Origin: an uncultured Planctomycetia bacterium
GTDB lineage: Bacteria; Planctomycetota; Phycisphaerae; Phycisphaerales; SM1A02
Assembly (NCBI GenBank): GCA_937871505.1
Contig: CALMPF010000068.1
Location: 25,881-89,880 of the forward strand
Length of the DNA stretch: 64,000 bases
Direction of reading: 5' to 3'
Shown here: one piece after another, positions 1 to 7,332 of the stretch
How positions within the stretch are numbered: position 1 is the stretch's first letter
Layout: each line of letters opens with the position of its first letter
Translations under genes and position numbers: made by a program
The notes under the pieces: generated by a model
The model's input: the letters and a program-made list of their open reading frames with translations, nothing else
Told to the model about the DNA's origin: nothing
Database searches by the model: none

Positions 1-1
1 C

Positions 2-295
2 CTGCGGGCGGCGCGGGAAATCCTCGCGAGCGCCGTCGAAGCCGGCGGCTCCACGATCCGAGATCACATCGGGGTCGACGGAATCGCCGGTACCTATCGG
101 ACGCAGCATGCGGTCTACGGACAGGCAGGCGCTCCGTGCCCCCGCTGCGGCTCGACCATCCGACAAGCGAGCATTGCCGGTCGGACGACCGCCTTCTGTC
201 CCTTCTGTCAGAGTCGCGGCGGAACCCGTCGGTTGAGCCGATCTCAGAGCGCCCGCGTGGTCCAAGCCCCGGATTCCCCTACCCGTGCCCCGTGA
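2..295 (+). CDS. mutM: Formamidopyrimidine-DNA glycosylase, C-terminal part (5' end outside window)
   Basis: This is the last 97 residues of a base-excision repair glycosylase/AP lyase that removes oxidised purines such as 8-oxoguanine. The frame opens at base 2 and stops with TGA at 293-295. The fragment shows the family's C-terminal zinc finger, CPRC then CPFC with 16 residues between the pairs, preceded by the usual STIRDHIGVDGIAGTY region and a VYGQAG stretch. The catalytic N-terminal Pro-Glu lies before the window and cannot be checked. After the last zinc cysteine pair there is an unusually long Arg/Ser-rich tail of about 25 residues. The gene converges on dnaA, with a repeat-rich spacer between them. 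Nei-type paralogues share the finger, so mutM/fpg is the most likely but not the only name. Confidence 0.85.
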   Translation: MRAAREILASAVEAGGSTIRDHIGVDGIAGTYRTQHAVYGQAGAPCPRCGSTIRQASIAGRTTAFCPFCQSRGGTRRLSRSQSARVVQAPDSPTRAP

Positions 296-353
296 CGATC
301 GGGCATCTCGCCGGGGAGCCGGCAGATCGCCCGTCGGAGCCGACCGACACCGG

Positions 354-362
354 TTGTCCACA
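354..362 (+). promoter_or_regulatory. DnaA-box-like site TTGTCCACA
   Basis: The nonamer differs from the E. coli consensus TTATCCACA at one base and equals the form used in high-GC actinobacteria. A second near match, TTGTCCACC, lies at 598-606. Confidence 0.4.
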
Positions 363-385
363 GCGCTGGCTCGGGACGCCGAGCT

Positions 386-417
386 GTGATGAGAAGGGTG
401 AGAGTAATTCTCATCAC
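386..417. repeat. Inverted repeat, 10-bp perfect arms
   Basis: GTGATGAGAA at 386-395 and TTCTCATCAC at 408-417 are exact reverse complements separated by 12 bases. AGGGTGA and TCACCCT add a second overlapping symmetry. It lies 90 bp after mutM and has no U-tract, so an operator or origin element is at least as likely as a terminator. Confidence 0.6.
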
Positions 418-680
418 CCTCATAGAGCCCGCGGCGGGTGGTGCACAACCTGTGAACGCGATCATAAAGACCTCTCTCTCATAAGGACTTGCATCACAGG
501 CATAGGTGTGCAGAACCTTCCTTGAACCTGTCGGATTGCTGTCGCTGGCAGTCGGCTGCTGTCGACAGGACCTTGCCACCCTGGAGTTCTCGTCAAGTTG
601 TCCACCACCAGAAGCAACCACGCGGGGCGCTGCCCGACGGCAGACGACAGCAGTTGACAGGCCCAACCCTCGGGGCCCAA

Positions 681-764
681 ACCCCGGAAGCCAGACCCCG
701 GAAGCCAGACCCCGGAAGCCAGACCCCGGAAGCCAGACCCCGGAAGCCAGCGCTCGGAACCCAG
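681..764. repeat. 14-bp tandem repeat, five perfect units plus one degenerate
   Basis: Unit ACCCCGGAAGCCAG is repeated exactly five times (681-750), followed by CGCTCGGAACCCAG (751-764). A degenerate unit also precedes it at 667-680. The array ends 28 bp before the dnaA stop codon. The unit is not a multiple of three, so any ORF across it is not a protein repeat. Confidence 0.9.
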
Positions 765-792
765 TCTTCATCACCCAGCGCCCGAGACCCGT

Positions 793-2187
793 TCAGCCCG
801 CAGCGATCTGCGGCGTGGTTGTGTTCGAAGCCGCCTGGGGTGCAACCCGCTGCTGAAGATGCTGCTCGATCTGCTCCAGGTTTCGGACCAGGTCGGCACT
901 GACAGCGACGCGCTCTGAGATCGTCCGATATCCATGAAGCACCGTGGTGTGATCGCGCCCGCCGATGCAGGCGCCGATGTCCGCGAAGCTCATGTGGGTC
1001 AGCTTCTTGGCGAGATACATCGCGACCTGCCGCGGAAGGACGATCGAGCGCGGGCGATGCCGGCCGGTGAGCTCGGCGAGCCGGACGTTGAAGTAGCTCG
1101 AAACGACTTCGAGAATGTCGTGGATCGTGATCGCGCGGGCACCGCCGCCGTGCTCGCCGAGCACGGTGAGGGTGAGCTCCCGCGTGATCGCGTGGCCGCC
1201 CGCCTGCGCGTGCAGGAGCAGCGTGAGAAGCACGTTCTCGAGTTCGCGAACGCTCCCGTGGCGGCGGTCGGCGATCAGCTCGACCGCGTCATCGGGAAGC
1301 GCGAGATTGCGCAGGGCGGCCTTGCGCCGCAGGATGCGCTTTCGGGTCTCGAAGCAGGGCCTCTCCAGCTCGGCGACGAGCCCGGATCCGAAACGGCTCA
1401 CCAGCCGGACCTCGATCTGAGGAATCTCGTCGGGCTTCGCGTCGGAGCTGAGGATCACCTGACGCCCGGACTGCTGGAGCTCGTTGAACGTGTGGAAGAA
1501 CTCCTCCTGGCTCTGGGCGTTCCTGCTCAGGTCGTGGATGTCGTCGATGACGAGGACGTCGAAGCCGCGGAAGCGGTGGCGGAACTCGCTCATCCGCGAA
1601 CTCTGCACGCACTCGGTGAACCGCTCCATGAAGCTGTTGCAGGAGAGGTAGCCGATCTTCCGTCGCGGATCGTCGGTCAGCAGCTTCCGGCAGATCGCCT
1701 GGAGAAGATGGGTCTTCCCGAGGCCGACGCCCGCATGCACGAAGAGGGGGTTGTAGGTGTTCCCCGGACGCTCGGCGACCGCGACCGATGCCGCGTGCGC
1801 AAGCTGGTTGCAGGGGCCGACGACGAAGTTCTCGAACGTGTTGTCCGGCAGCAGGACCGGAGCATCGTCGGATTCCGCTCCGGCGCCCGCCGGCGCCCGC
1901 GGCGCCAGCGCGCCGGACGCCGACCGCAGCTCCTCGGCGCGCTTCTCGTCGACGAACTCCACGCCGACGAGCTGAGTGGTGATCGCCTGCACCGCCTCGG
2001 TGAACGGCTGCACGCAGTTCCGCCGCAGGAAGTTGAGCTGAACCGGCTCGCGAACGAGCAGGAAGACCGTGCCCGACGCGATCAGGACCGGCTCGATCTC
2101 GTCGAACCAGTGCCGGCAGATCTCAGGCCGATGCTTCCGAAGATACGCGAGGATCGCGCTCCGGAACTCGGGCTCCGGTCGAGCCAT
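793..2187 (-). CDS. dnaA: Chromosomal replication initiator protein DnaA
   Basis: This AAA+ ATPase binds DnaA boxes at the origin and opens DNA for replication. The protein is 464 residues, normal for the family. Domain I is at the N-terminus (MARPEPEF onward). It is followed by a short Ala/Pro-rich domain II at about 90-110, then the AAA+ domain with Walker A GVGLGKT (about 153-159) and Walker B VLVIDDIHD. Domain IV carries the DnaA signature GRDHTTVLHGYRTI and ends in a Gln/Ala/Thr-rich tail. The ATG at 2187 was chosen over the upstream in-frame ATG at 2241 because homology begins there and a GGGGAAGG Shine-Dalgarno lies just upstream. A good promoter is visible at 2399-2427, implying a leader of about 200 nt in which DnaA autoregulation could act; I see no perfect box there. 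The gene stands alone and converges on mutM. Confidence 0.97.
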   Translation of the reverse strand: MARPEPEFRSAILAYLRKHRPEICRHWFDEIEPVLIASGTVFLLVREPVQLNFLRRNCVQPFTEAVQAITTQLVGVEFVDEKRAEELRSASGALAPRAPAGAGAESDDAPVLLPDNTFENFVVGPCNQLAHAASVAVAERPGNTYNPLFVHAGVGLGKTHLLQAICRKLLTDDPRRKIGYLSCNSFMERFTECVQSSRMSEFRHRFRGFDVLVIDDIHDLSRNAQSQEEFFHTFNELQQSGRQVILSSDAKPDEIPQIEVRLVSRFGSGLVAELERPCFETRKRILRRKAALRNLALPDDAVELIADRRHGSVRELENVLLTLLLHAQAGGHAITRELTLTVLGEHGGGARAITIHDILEVVSSYFNVRLAELTGRHRPRSIVLPRQVAMYLAKKLTHMSFADIGACIGGRDHTTVLHGYRTISERVAVSADLVRNLEQIEQHLQQRVAPQAASNTTTPQIAAG

Positions 2188-2398
2188 GGAGGACCTTCCC
2201 CGACGCACTGATCCGCAGGCCGACGGCGTGGCCCGAAGCAATCTTCGCGTCGCTGCTGCTGACGGGACGAAGGGCGACCGAACGCGACGAAGGGTGCGAC
2301 GACGGCGCGCGGAGCATCACGCCACGCTCGTCGACGCTTCTCCGATGACTCCGATGCCGCTCGTCCCATCCTGGAGCGGTCGGAGCCGGGAGGGGGGC

Positions 2399-2427
2399 AC
2401 CATACGACGCGCCACGGCGAGCGTCAA
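2399..2427 (-). promoter_or_regulatory. Probable dnaA promoter
   Basis: On the minus strand TTGACG (2422-2427) and TATGGT (2399-2404) are separated by 17 bases. The -35 overlaps the stop codon of the upstream hydrolase gene, and transcription would start near 2392, about 205 nt before the dnaA ATG. Confidence 0.6.
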
Positions 2428-3359
2428 CCATCCGCCGGCGCGTCCGCCGCTCCCTCGTTCACGCTCGCCTCGGCGGCCTGCCGCTCAAGCCGCTGACGGT
2501 TGGTGCGATGGTCCATCAGCAGGTGGGCTCGCGCCGCGTGGTCGCCGAGCACCGCGGCGATCCGCTCCCGCGCGTGGGCCATCGTCGTCCGGCGCGAGAC
2601 ATGCACGAGCACGACGTCGGGCGCCCGCCACGCCTGGAAGAGTCCGACGAGATCCTCGACGTGGATGTGCTTGCCGATCCTGGCCCGCGACCGGTGGTCG
2701 GCGTCGAAGAAGGTGCACTCCGTGATGACGATGCCGGCGTTGGCGAACTCGTCGCGGAAGAGGAAGGGACCCGGCTCCGTGTCGCCGGTCATCGCGACGA
2801 GGGGGATCTCCACGGTCTGCGTGATCTGCTCGCCGCGCGACTTCAGCTCGCGGATCCGCTCCTGCGGGAGATCGCGGAACTCGGCGCGGAGCTTGCTCCG
2901 CCGCTCGATGACGGCGTACCCCAGCGCCGGCGCGGTGTGGCTGACCTCGATCGCCCGGAGCCAGATGTTGTTCTTGAGCATGATCTCCGCTTCCGGAGCC
3001 AGGGGGACGATCTCGTGCGGCGTCCGCTGCCCTTCGACGTCGATCCAGGCCCGCATCATCGCCGCCAGCGCCGGGGCCGTCTCGGGGTGGCAGACGCACC
3101 GCCCGGGACCGAGCTTCTGGAACGCCCGCTGGCTGAACCAGTAGGGCAGACCGCCGACATGATCCATGTGCGCATGCGTCAGCGCCACCGTCGGCGACGG
3201 AAGGGCGATCCTCGGGCAGAGACCGATGTCGAAGCAGACGTCGAGTTCCGGAACCTGCACCACGGTCTCCTCGCCCGCGACGCTGATCCCCTGGACGCGG
3301 AACGGAGGAAGGTACAGAAAGCCCGCCTGCCCCTCGCGGGGCGGGAAGCTTGGAATCAT
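2424..3359 (-). CDS. MBL-fold metallo-hydrolase, RNase Z-like
   Basis: A 311-residue metallo-beta-lactamase-fold protein. The HAHMDHVGG motif is the zinc-binding HxHxDH signature of RNase Z and related hydrolases. Later metal-ligand candidates are the His of EVSHTAPALGY, the Asp of MTGDTEPG and the His of KHIHVEDL. GYAVIE and the TGDTEPG/ITECTF spacing resemble the tRNase Z (elaC) subfamily, which trims tRNA 3' ends. A nearby tRNA gene without an encoded CCA fits but proves nothing. The ATG at 3359 (MIPSFPPREG) was chosen over the longer frame from 3635 because the upstream residues are low-complexity Arg/Pro and a GGAG sits 8-12 nt before this ATG. A TACCAT -10-like hexamer is at 3424-3429. 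The substrate is not certain, so no symbol is given. Confidence 0.85.
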   Translation of the reverse strand: MIPSFPPREGQAGFLYLPPFRVQGISVAGEETVVQVPELDVCFDIGLCPRIALPSPTVALTHAHMDHVGGLPYWFSQRAFQKLGPGRCVCHPETAPALAAMMRAWIDVEGQRTPHEIVPLAPEAEIMLKNNIWLRAIEVSHTAPALGYAVIERRSKLRAEFRDLPQERIRELKSRGEQITQTVEIPLVAMTGDTEPGPFLFRDEFANAGIVITECTFFDADHRSRARIGKHIHVEDLVGLFQAWRAPDVVLVHVSRRTTMAHARERIAAVLGDHAARAHLLMDHRTNRQRLERQAAEASVNEGAADAPADG

Positions 3360-3577
3360 CGGGAAATCTCCGGCGCCGCAGCCTTCGCCGCGACGGGGGT
3401 GCTGGGTGGCGAAAGACGGGCCGATGGTAGCCGCGGCCTGTCGGCGATCGTCCCCCGCAGGAACGGCTCCGCCAAGCACCCCCCGCGTCGGGACGCGGGG
3501 CCAGTCTCCACCGGGCATCTGTGGTTGAATTCCGCACCGAGCCGAACCGGCCGGGCCCTCCCGACGCACCACATGTG

Positions 3578-3605
3578 TTGACCGTCGCGGTTGCCGGGCT
3601 ATCCT
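3578..3605 (+). promoter_or_regulatory. Probable promoter of the tRNA-Glu gene
   Basis: TTGACC (3578-3583), a 16-base spacer and TATCCT (3600-3605). Transcription would start near 3612, giving a leader of about 80 nt before the tRNA. The rest of 3360-3690 between the hydrolase start and the tRNA shows no gene. Confidence 0.6.
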
Positions 3606-3690
3606 CGCTTCCCGTCGACGCGACGCAGGCTTCACCCCGTCCCGGGTCCCTGAAGTCCGCGGCAGCGTTCGACAGGCGCACGCCGCTCCC

Positions 3691-3765
3691 GGCCCCTTCG
3701 TCTAGCCTGGTCCAGGACACCAGGTTCTCATCCTGGTAACAGGGGTTCGAATCCCCTAGGGGTCA
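3691..3765 (+). tRNA. tRNA-Glu(CTC)
   Basis: All four arms fold. The acceptor GGCCCCT pairs with AGGGGTC (one G-U), the D-stem is GTCT/GGAC, the anticodon stem is CCAGG/CCTGG around loop TTCTCAT with anticodon CTC, and the T-arm is AGGGG-TTCGAAT-CCCCT. The discriminator base is A and CCA is not encoded, so it must be added after processing. The sequence closely follows E. coli tRNA-Glu except for the D-loop and anticodon stem. Confidence 0.97.
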
Positions 3766-3769
3766 TCAC

Positions 3770-3799
3770 CGACGGCCGCCCTCGCGAGGGCGGCCGTCG
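3770..3799. terminator. 30-bp perfect palindrome after tRNA-Glu
   Basis: CGACGGCCGCCCTCG is followed immediately by its exact reverse complement. The hairpin begins 4 nt after the tRNA and would be very stable. There is no U-run, so it may act as a stem-loop terminator of the GC-rich type or as a processing barrier. Confidence 0.6.
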
Positions 3800-3856
3800 T
3801 GCCGCGCGGAGCGGTGTGGAGACGTCGACTCGAGAGCCCATCGCGAGAACCCACCG

Positions 3857-3951
3857 AGCACTCCAGCGCCCCTTGGGTCCGTCGCGAGGCGGTCGGAAGC
3901 GGAACGCCGCTTCCGGACGCCGCAGCAGGAGACAAGGGGCGCTGGAGTGCT
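3857..3951. repeat. Palindromic interspersed element, short copy (95 bp)
   Basis: The element begins AGCACTCCAGCGCCCCTTG (3857-3875) and ends with its exact reverse complement CAAGGGGCGCTGGAGTGCT (3933-3951). The inner arms GGAAGCGG and CCGCTTCC are separated by only AACG. A longer inverted copy is at 9809-9991 and a diverged one at 56024-56209. No target duplication is obvious. It lies in the 474-base stretch 3766-4239, which shows no gene. Confidence 0.85.
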
Positions 3952-4239
3952 ACGAGCCTGCGACGCAAGCTCCTGGCGGCGCCTCCACCGCGGGATGAAG
4001 GGCCGGGGCGCGCGATGTGCGCTGTGCGGACGCGACGTCCCGAACTCCCGCACCGCACTCGTCGGACCCCTGCGTCGAGTTGCGATTCTCGGAGGCGACG
4101 GTACCTTGCCTGCGTCCTGAGGCGTCCCTCTCGGGACGAGCTTCGCCACGCGTCGCACCTCCGCAGCCACGTGTGAATGCGCCGACTCCCCCCCGCATCC
4201 GAGATCCGGCGTGCGGGCCTTTGCGGACCCTCTCTGCCG

Positions 4240-5226
4240 ATGCCATCCGCCCGCCACTTCGCCACCGCCCTGATCGCCTTGGCGGGAGCTGCGCTCGCAC
4301 CGGCCTCTGCGGCCGAGAGCATCCAGCTCTCCAACGGCGACGTCCTGACGGTCGACATCGTCGACGTCGGGGAGGACTTCGTCACCTTCACCCATGCGGT
4401 CTTCGGCACGGTGACCGTGCCGCGGGCGACCGTGACGTTTCTCTCGCGCCCGGCGGCCGAAGCGGCCCGCGCGGCGCAGCTCGAGACCGCTGTTCCGCCG
4501 CCTGCTCCGCCCGCGGCAGACGCCCCGGCGGCGGCGCCGCCGCCCGCGGCCGAGATCCCGGCGCCCCCGCCGCGCGAGTGGAAGTTCCGCTTCACGCTCG
4601 CCGGTTCGGGCACCGCGGGCAACACGCAGGACATCTCGGTGACGACGCGGCTGACCGCGCTGCGCGAGGTCCCGACGATGCGGACCTTTCTCGAAGGGAC
4701 GTACTTCTTCGGCAGCAGCGGCGGCGACAAGAGCGACAACAAGTTCTCGATCGCGGGCCGCAACGACTTCCTGTTCCCCGAGAAGCGCTACTTCTTCTTC
4801 GTCGACAGCCGCTTCGACTACGACGAGTTCAACTCCTGGCTGTACCGGCTGACCGGGCACGTCGGCGTCGGCTACAAGCTCCTCGTCGACGAGCCGTTCA
4901 CGCTCAGCGCGCTGGGCGGCATCGGCTTCAACAAGGAGTGGAAGAGCGTCAACGACGACATCCAGCTCGAAGGTCTGCTCGGCGCCGAGGGCAAGTGGAC
5001 GATCGCGCCGGACAATGCGATCGTCTTCAGCAGCATCTGGTATCCGCAGCTCACGGACTGGCCGGAGTACCGCTGGGTGAACACCGCGGGCTGGAACTGG
5101 AAGTTCTCGAACGACTCGCCGCTGAGCCTCACGGCCGGAATCCGCCACGAGTACGACTCTGACGTCGATCCCGGACAGGACCACAATGACTTCCGCTTCT
5201 TCGCGGGAGTCGACTACGAGTTCTGA
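4240..5226 (+). CDS. DUF481-family outer-membrane protein
   Basis: A 328-residue protein with an N-terminal signal peptide (about residues 1-24, ending ASA-AES). Next comes a short beta domain (QLSNGDVLTVDIVDV...FGTVTVPRATV), a Pro/Ala-rich linker at about 80-112, and a C-terminal beta-rich region of alternating aromatic strands ending in VDYEF with a terminal Phe, as in outer-membrane barrels. The layout matches DUF481 (YdiY-like) salt-induced outer-membrane proteins, whose molecular role is not settled. The start at 4240 was chosen because the signal peptide begins there; an ATG at 4177 would add 21 unrelated residues. There is no clear Shine-Dalgarno. It is followed 72 bp later by mscL, so both neighbours concern the envelope and osmotic stress, although a shared transcript is only inferred. 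Confidence 0.8.
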   Translation: MPSARHFATALIALAGAALAPASAAESIQLSNGDVLTVDIVDVGEDFVTFTHAVFGTVTVPRATVTFLSRPAAEAARAAQLETAVPPPAPPAADAPAAAPPPAAEIPAPPPREWKFRFTLAGSGTAGNTQDISVTTRLTALREVPTMRTFLEGTYFFGSSGGDKSDNKFSIAGRNDFLFPEKRYFFFVDSRFDYDEFNSWLYRLTGHVGVGYKLLVDEPFTLSALGGIGFNKEWKSVNDDIQLEGLLGAEGKWTIAPDNAIVFSSIWYPQLTDWPEYRWVNTAGWNWKFSNDSPLSLTAGIRHEYDSDVDPGQDHNDFRFFAGVDYEF

Positions 5227-5298
5227 GTCGGTCCGCCCGTGCGCCGCGCAGCGGCGACGGCGGCGGTCCGCACACCGCAGCAGCCAGGAGACGACGAC

Positions 5299-5733
5299 AT
5301 GGGCATCCTCAAGGAGTTCCGCGACTTCGCCATCCGCGGCAACGTCATCGACATGGCCGTCGGCATCATCATCGGCGGCGCCTTCGGGACGATCGTCACG
5401 TCGCTGGTGAACGATGTCCTCAAGCCGCCGCTGGACTACGTCGTCGCCCGGGGCCAGCCGGATCCCGCGGGCATGAAGGCGAAGGTCGGAGACGTGATCG
5501 TCGGCGAGGGCGCCGAGGCGAAGGTCGCATCGTTCTTCATCGACTACGGCAAGTTCATGAACGCCGTGATCAGCTTCGTGATCGTCGCGTTCGCGGTCTT
5601 CCTCCTCGTCAAGGCGATCAACACCGCGCGGAAGTACGCCGAGCGCGAGCAGGCCGCCGCGCCGCCGGCGGAGCCTGCCGCGGACGTCAAGCTGCTGACG
5701 GAGATCCGCGATCTTCTCGCTTCGCGAAAGTGA
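5299..5733 (+). CDS. mscL: Large-conductance mechanosensitive channel
   Basis: MscL forms a homopentameric inner-membrane pore that opens under membrane tension and releases solutes during hypo-osmotic shock. The 144-residue protein has the family's N-terminal helix (MGILKEFRDFAIRGNVIDMA), the pore-lining TM1 VGIIIGGAFGTIVTSLVND, a periplasmic loop with GEGAEAKVA, TM2 FMNAVISFVIVAFAVFLLVK, and a charged cytoplasmic helix ending LLTEIRDLLASRK. Length and motifs are typical. AGGAG lies 8 nt upstream of the ATG. The stop codon overlaps the GTG start of the next sigma-factor gene by 4 bases (GTGA), so the two are probably co-transcribed and translationally coupled, an unusual partner for mscL. 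Confidence 0.97.
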   Translation: MGILKEFRDFAIRGNVIDMAVGIIIGGAFGTIVTSLVNDVLKPPLDYVVARGQPDPAGMKAKVGDVIVGEGAEAKVASFFIDYGKFMNAVISFVIVAFAVFLLVKAINTARKYAEREQAAAPPAEPAADVKLLTEIRDLLASRK

Positions 5734-6305
5734 CGCGGAGCTCCGACGAAGCGACCCGCCTGCTTGGAGAGATCGCCGCGGGCGATGCGGACGCCGCGCG
5801 GCGCCTGCTTCCGATCGTCTACGACCAGCTCCGCGCGCTCGCTGCGGGGCTCTTCCGCGGGCAGCCCGCGGACCACACCCTCCAGCCGACGATTCTCGTC
5901 CACGAGGCCTTTCTTCGTCTCGTCGACCAATCGAGCGGCGCCTTTCGCGATCGGGCGCACTTCATCGCGGTCGCGGCCACCGCGATGCGGCAGATCCTGA
6001 CGGACCACGCCCGCCGCGTCCGGGCGGCGAAGCGCGGCGGCGGCTGGAACCGCGTCGACGTCGACCCGCCGCAGGAGCTTGGCCCGGCCCTGGTCGACCT
6101 GGTGGCCCTTGACGACGCGCTCGCGGAGCTTGCCGCCCTCGACGAGCGCAAGCACCGCATCGTCGAGCTTCGCTACTTCGGCGGGCTCACCGTCGAAGAG
6201 GTGGCCGATCTGCTCGGGCTCTCCAAGCGGACGATCGAGAGCGACTGGCGTGCAGCCCGGGCGTGGCTGGGCGCTCGGCTCGGCGACTCGCGGAGGACGG
6301 AGTGA
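5730..6305 (+). CDS. ECF-type RNA polymerase sigma factor (planctomycete subfamily)
   Basis: A 191-residue sigma-70-like factor of the extracytoplasmic-function type. Region 2 spans about 10-95 (LLPIVYDQLRALAAGLF, HTLQPTILVHEAFLRLV, FIAVAATAMRQILTDHARR). Region 4 is at about 120-180 with the helix-turn-helix LTVEEVADLLGLSKRTIESDWRAARAWL. The HTLQPT/LVHEAFLRL and HFxAVAAxAMRxIL wording is characteristic of the sigma family found in large numbers in planctomycetes. Translation starts at GTG within the mscL stop (GTGA overlap). No anti-sigma gene with a membrane segment adjoins it. It probably directs polymerase to stress or envelope genes, possibly including mscL, but its regulon cannot be read here. 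Confidence 0.9.
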   Translation: MTRSSDEATRLLGEIAAGDADAARRLLPIVYDQLRALAAGLFRGQPADHTLQPTILVHEAFLRLVDQSSGAFRDRAHFIAVAATAMRQILTDHARRVRAAKRGGGWNRVDVDPPQELGPALVDLVALDDALAELAALDERKHRIVELRYFGGLTVEEVADLLGLSKRTIESDWRAARAWLGARLGDSRRTE

Positions 6306-6483
6306 GTCGAGGCGGGCAGCGCCGGGGAGGGCATCCGGGGCGCTTGAACAGGCCGCAGAGTACGATCCCGGAGCCCGCCCTCGGAAAAAAGTCAAGTTGC
6401 CGCGCGCAGCGCCCGCTTGGGAGTCCCTCTTCGGCGACGGCCCCATCTCGGGGCCACCGCTTCTCCCCGGAGGGATACGGGCG

Positions 6484-7332
6484 ATGAAGAGCGTCGTCGA
6501 GGCGGGCGTCCTCGAGTCAACTTCTCCCCGGTCCGCTCCGGGGTCCTGCACACGCGGCGAGCGACCGCCCGTGCGACCGGTCCCGATCCGCCATGTGTCA
6601 GATCCAAGCGCCGTGAAGTCTGTCGACCAGAGCGCCGATCGCTTTCCGAACGCGACGGAATCGGTGCGCGAACTGCTTGCCGTTGGAAGCGAGCCCGATG
6701 CGGCGGCCCTGGTGATGTCGCTCTACGGCGGTGCGCTGGCCATCTACTTCCTCGGCAGCAGCTTCCGCCGCAGCCTCCCCTCGGACGAGTCGGCGGAGTC
6801 GGTCGTGAACGACTTCTTCGCGGAGAAGGTCGGTCGGCCCGGGTTCCTCAGTTCGTGGCTCGGACGAGGCTGCAAGTTCAGGCACTGGCTGCTGGTCGCG
6901 TTCGCGAACCACCTTCGTCACCGCATCCGTCGGGAGCGATCGGAGCAGCGACGGCGCGAGATCGTCGCCGGGCGCGATGCGGCGTGCCCGGGGCGCATGC
7001 CGCGCGACGTCGTCCGCGATCGCTTCGACGCCGAGTTCGCCCGCAGCGCCGCCCGCGAAGTGATGCGGGTCGGACAGGAGTCCTGCGAGCGCGCGGGGCG
7101 CGGCGATGACTGGCGCACGTTCACGGAGCACGTCATCGACGGCCGGACCTATGGCGAACTCGCCGATCGCGACGGCCTGACGCAGCGGCAGGTCGCGAAC
7201 CGGGTGCGCTTCGCCGGAAGCAGGCTCCAGCTTGCGGTCCGCCGCGTGCTCTCGGTGACCGGAACCCCGGAAGCGGAGCTCTCTCGGGAGGTCGACCGGT
7301 GGCTGGAGGCGCTTGAGCGATGTCGGACCTGA
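6484..7332 (+). CDS. Sigma-70-like factor, divergent
   Basis: A 282-residue protein resembling a divergent ECF sigma factor. Residues about 75-160 look like region 2 (LYGGALAIYFLGSSFRRSL, VVNDFFAEKV, FRHWLLVAFANHLRHRIRRE). Residues about 225-262 look like a region 4 helix-turn-helix (TYGELADRDGLTQRQVANRVRFAGSRLQLAVRRVL). The first 45 residues are low-complexity and may not be translated: ATG 6484 has GGAGG 8 nt upstream, but GTG 6613 is possible. The last 13 bases overlap the next gene, implying coupled translation. Its promoter target and regulation are unknown. Similarity was judged by eye. Confidence 0.65.
   Translation: MKSVVEAGVLESTSPRSAPGSCTRGERPPVRPVPIRHVSDPSAVKSVDQSADRFPNATESVRELLAVGSEPDAAALVMSLYGGALAIYFLGSSFRRSLPSDESAESVVNDFFAEKVGRPGFLSSWLGRGCKFRHWLLVAFANHLRHRIRRERSEQRRREIVAGRDAACPGRMPRDVVRDRFDAEFARSAAREVMRVGQESCERAGRGDDWRTFTEHVIDGRTYGELADRDGLTQRQVANRVRFAGSRLQLAVRRVLSVTGTPEAELSREVDRWLEALERCRT

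Larger units (their letters stand above)
296..792. other. mutM-dnaA spacer; candidate replication origin
   Basis: No convincing gene is visible in these 497 bases. Part of it (roughly 380-530) is clearly less GC-rich than its surroundings. It holds a TTGTCCACA box at 354-362, identical to the preferred DnaA box of high-GC actinobacteria, a near-box TTGTCCACC at 598-606, a 10-bp inverted repeat at 386-417 and a 14-bp tandem repeat at 681-764. Together with the neighbouring dnaA this makes an origin possible. Only one perfect box is seen, so this remains inference. Confidence 0.35.

Noticed and set aside
386..417. Rho-independent terminator of mutM
   Set aside because: The stem is only moderately GC-rich and no U-run follows; an operator or origin role is as likely.
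934..2211. 425-residue open frame antisense to dnaA
   Set aside because: It mirrors the dnaA frame, has no conserved pattern or start signal, and comes from high GC third positions.
2424..3359. Functional coupling of the RNase Z-like gene with the tRNA gene
   Set aside because: They are on opposite strands with separate promoters; vicinity alone is weak evidence.
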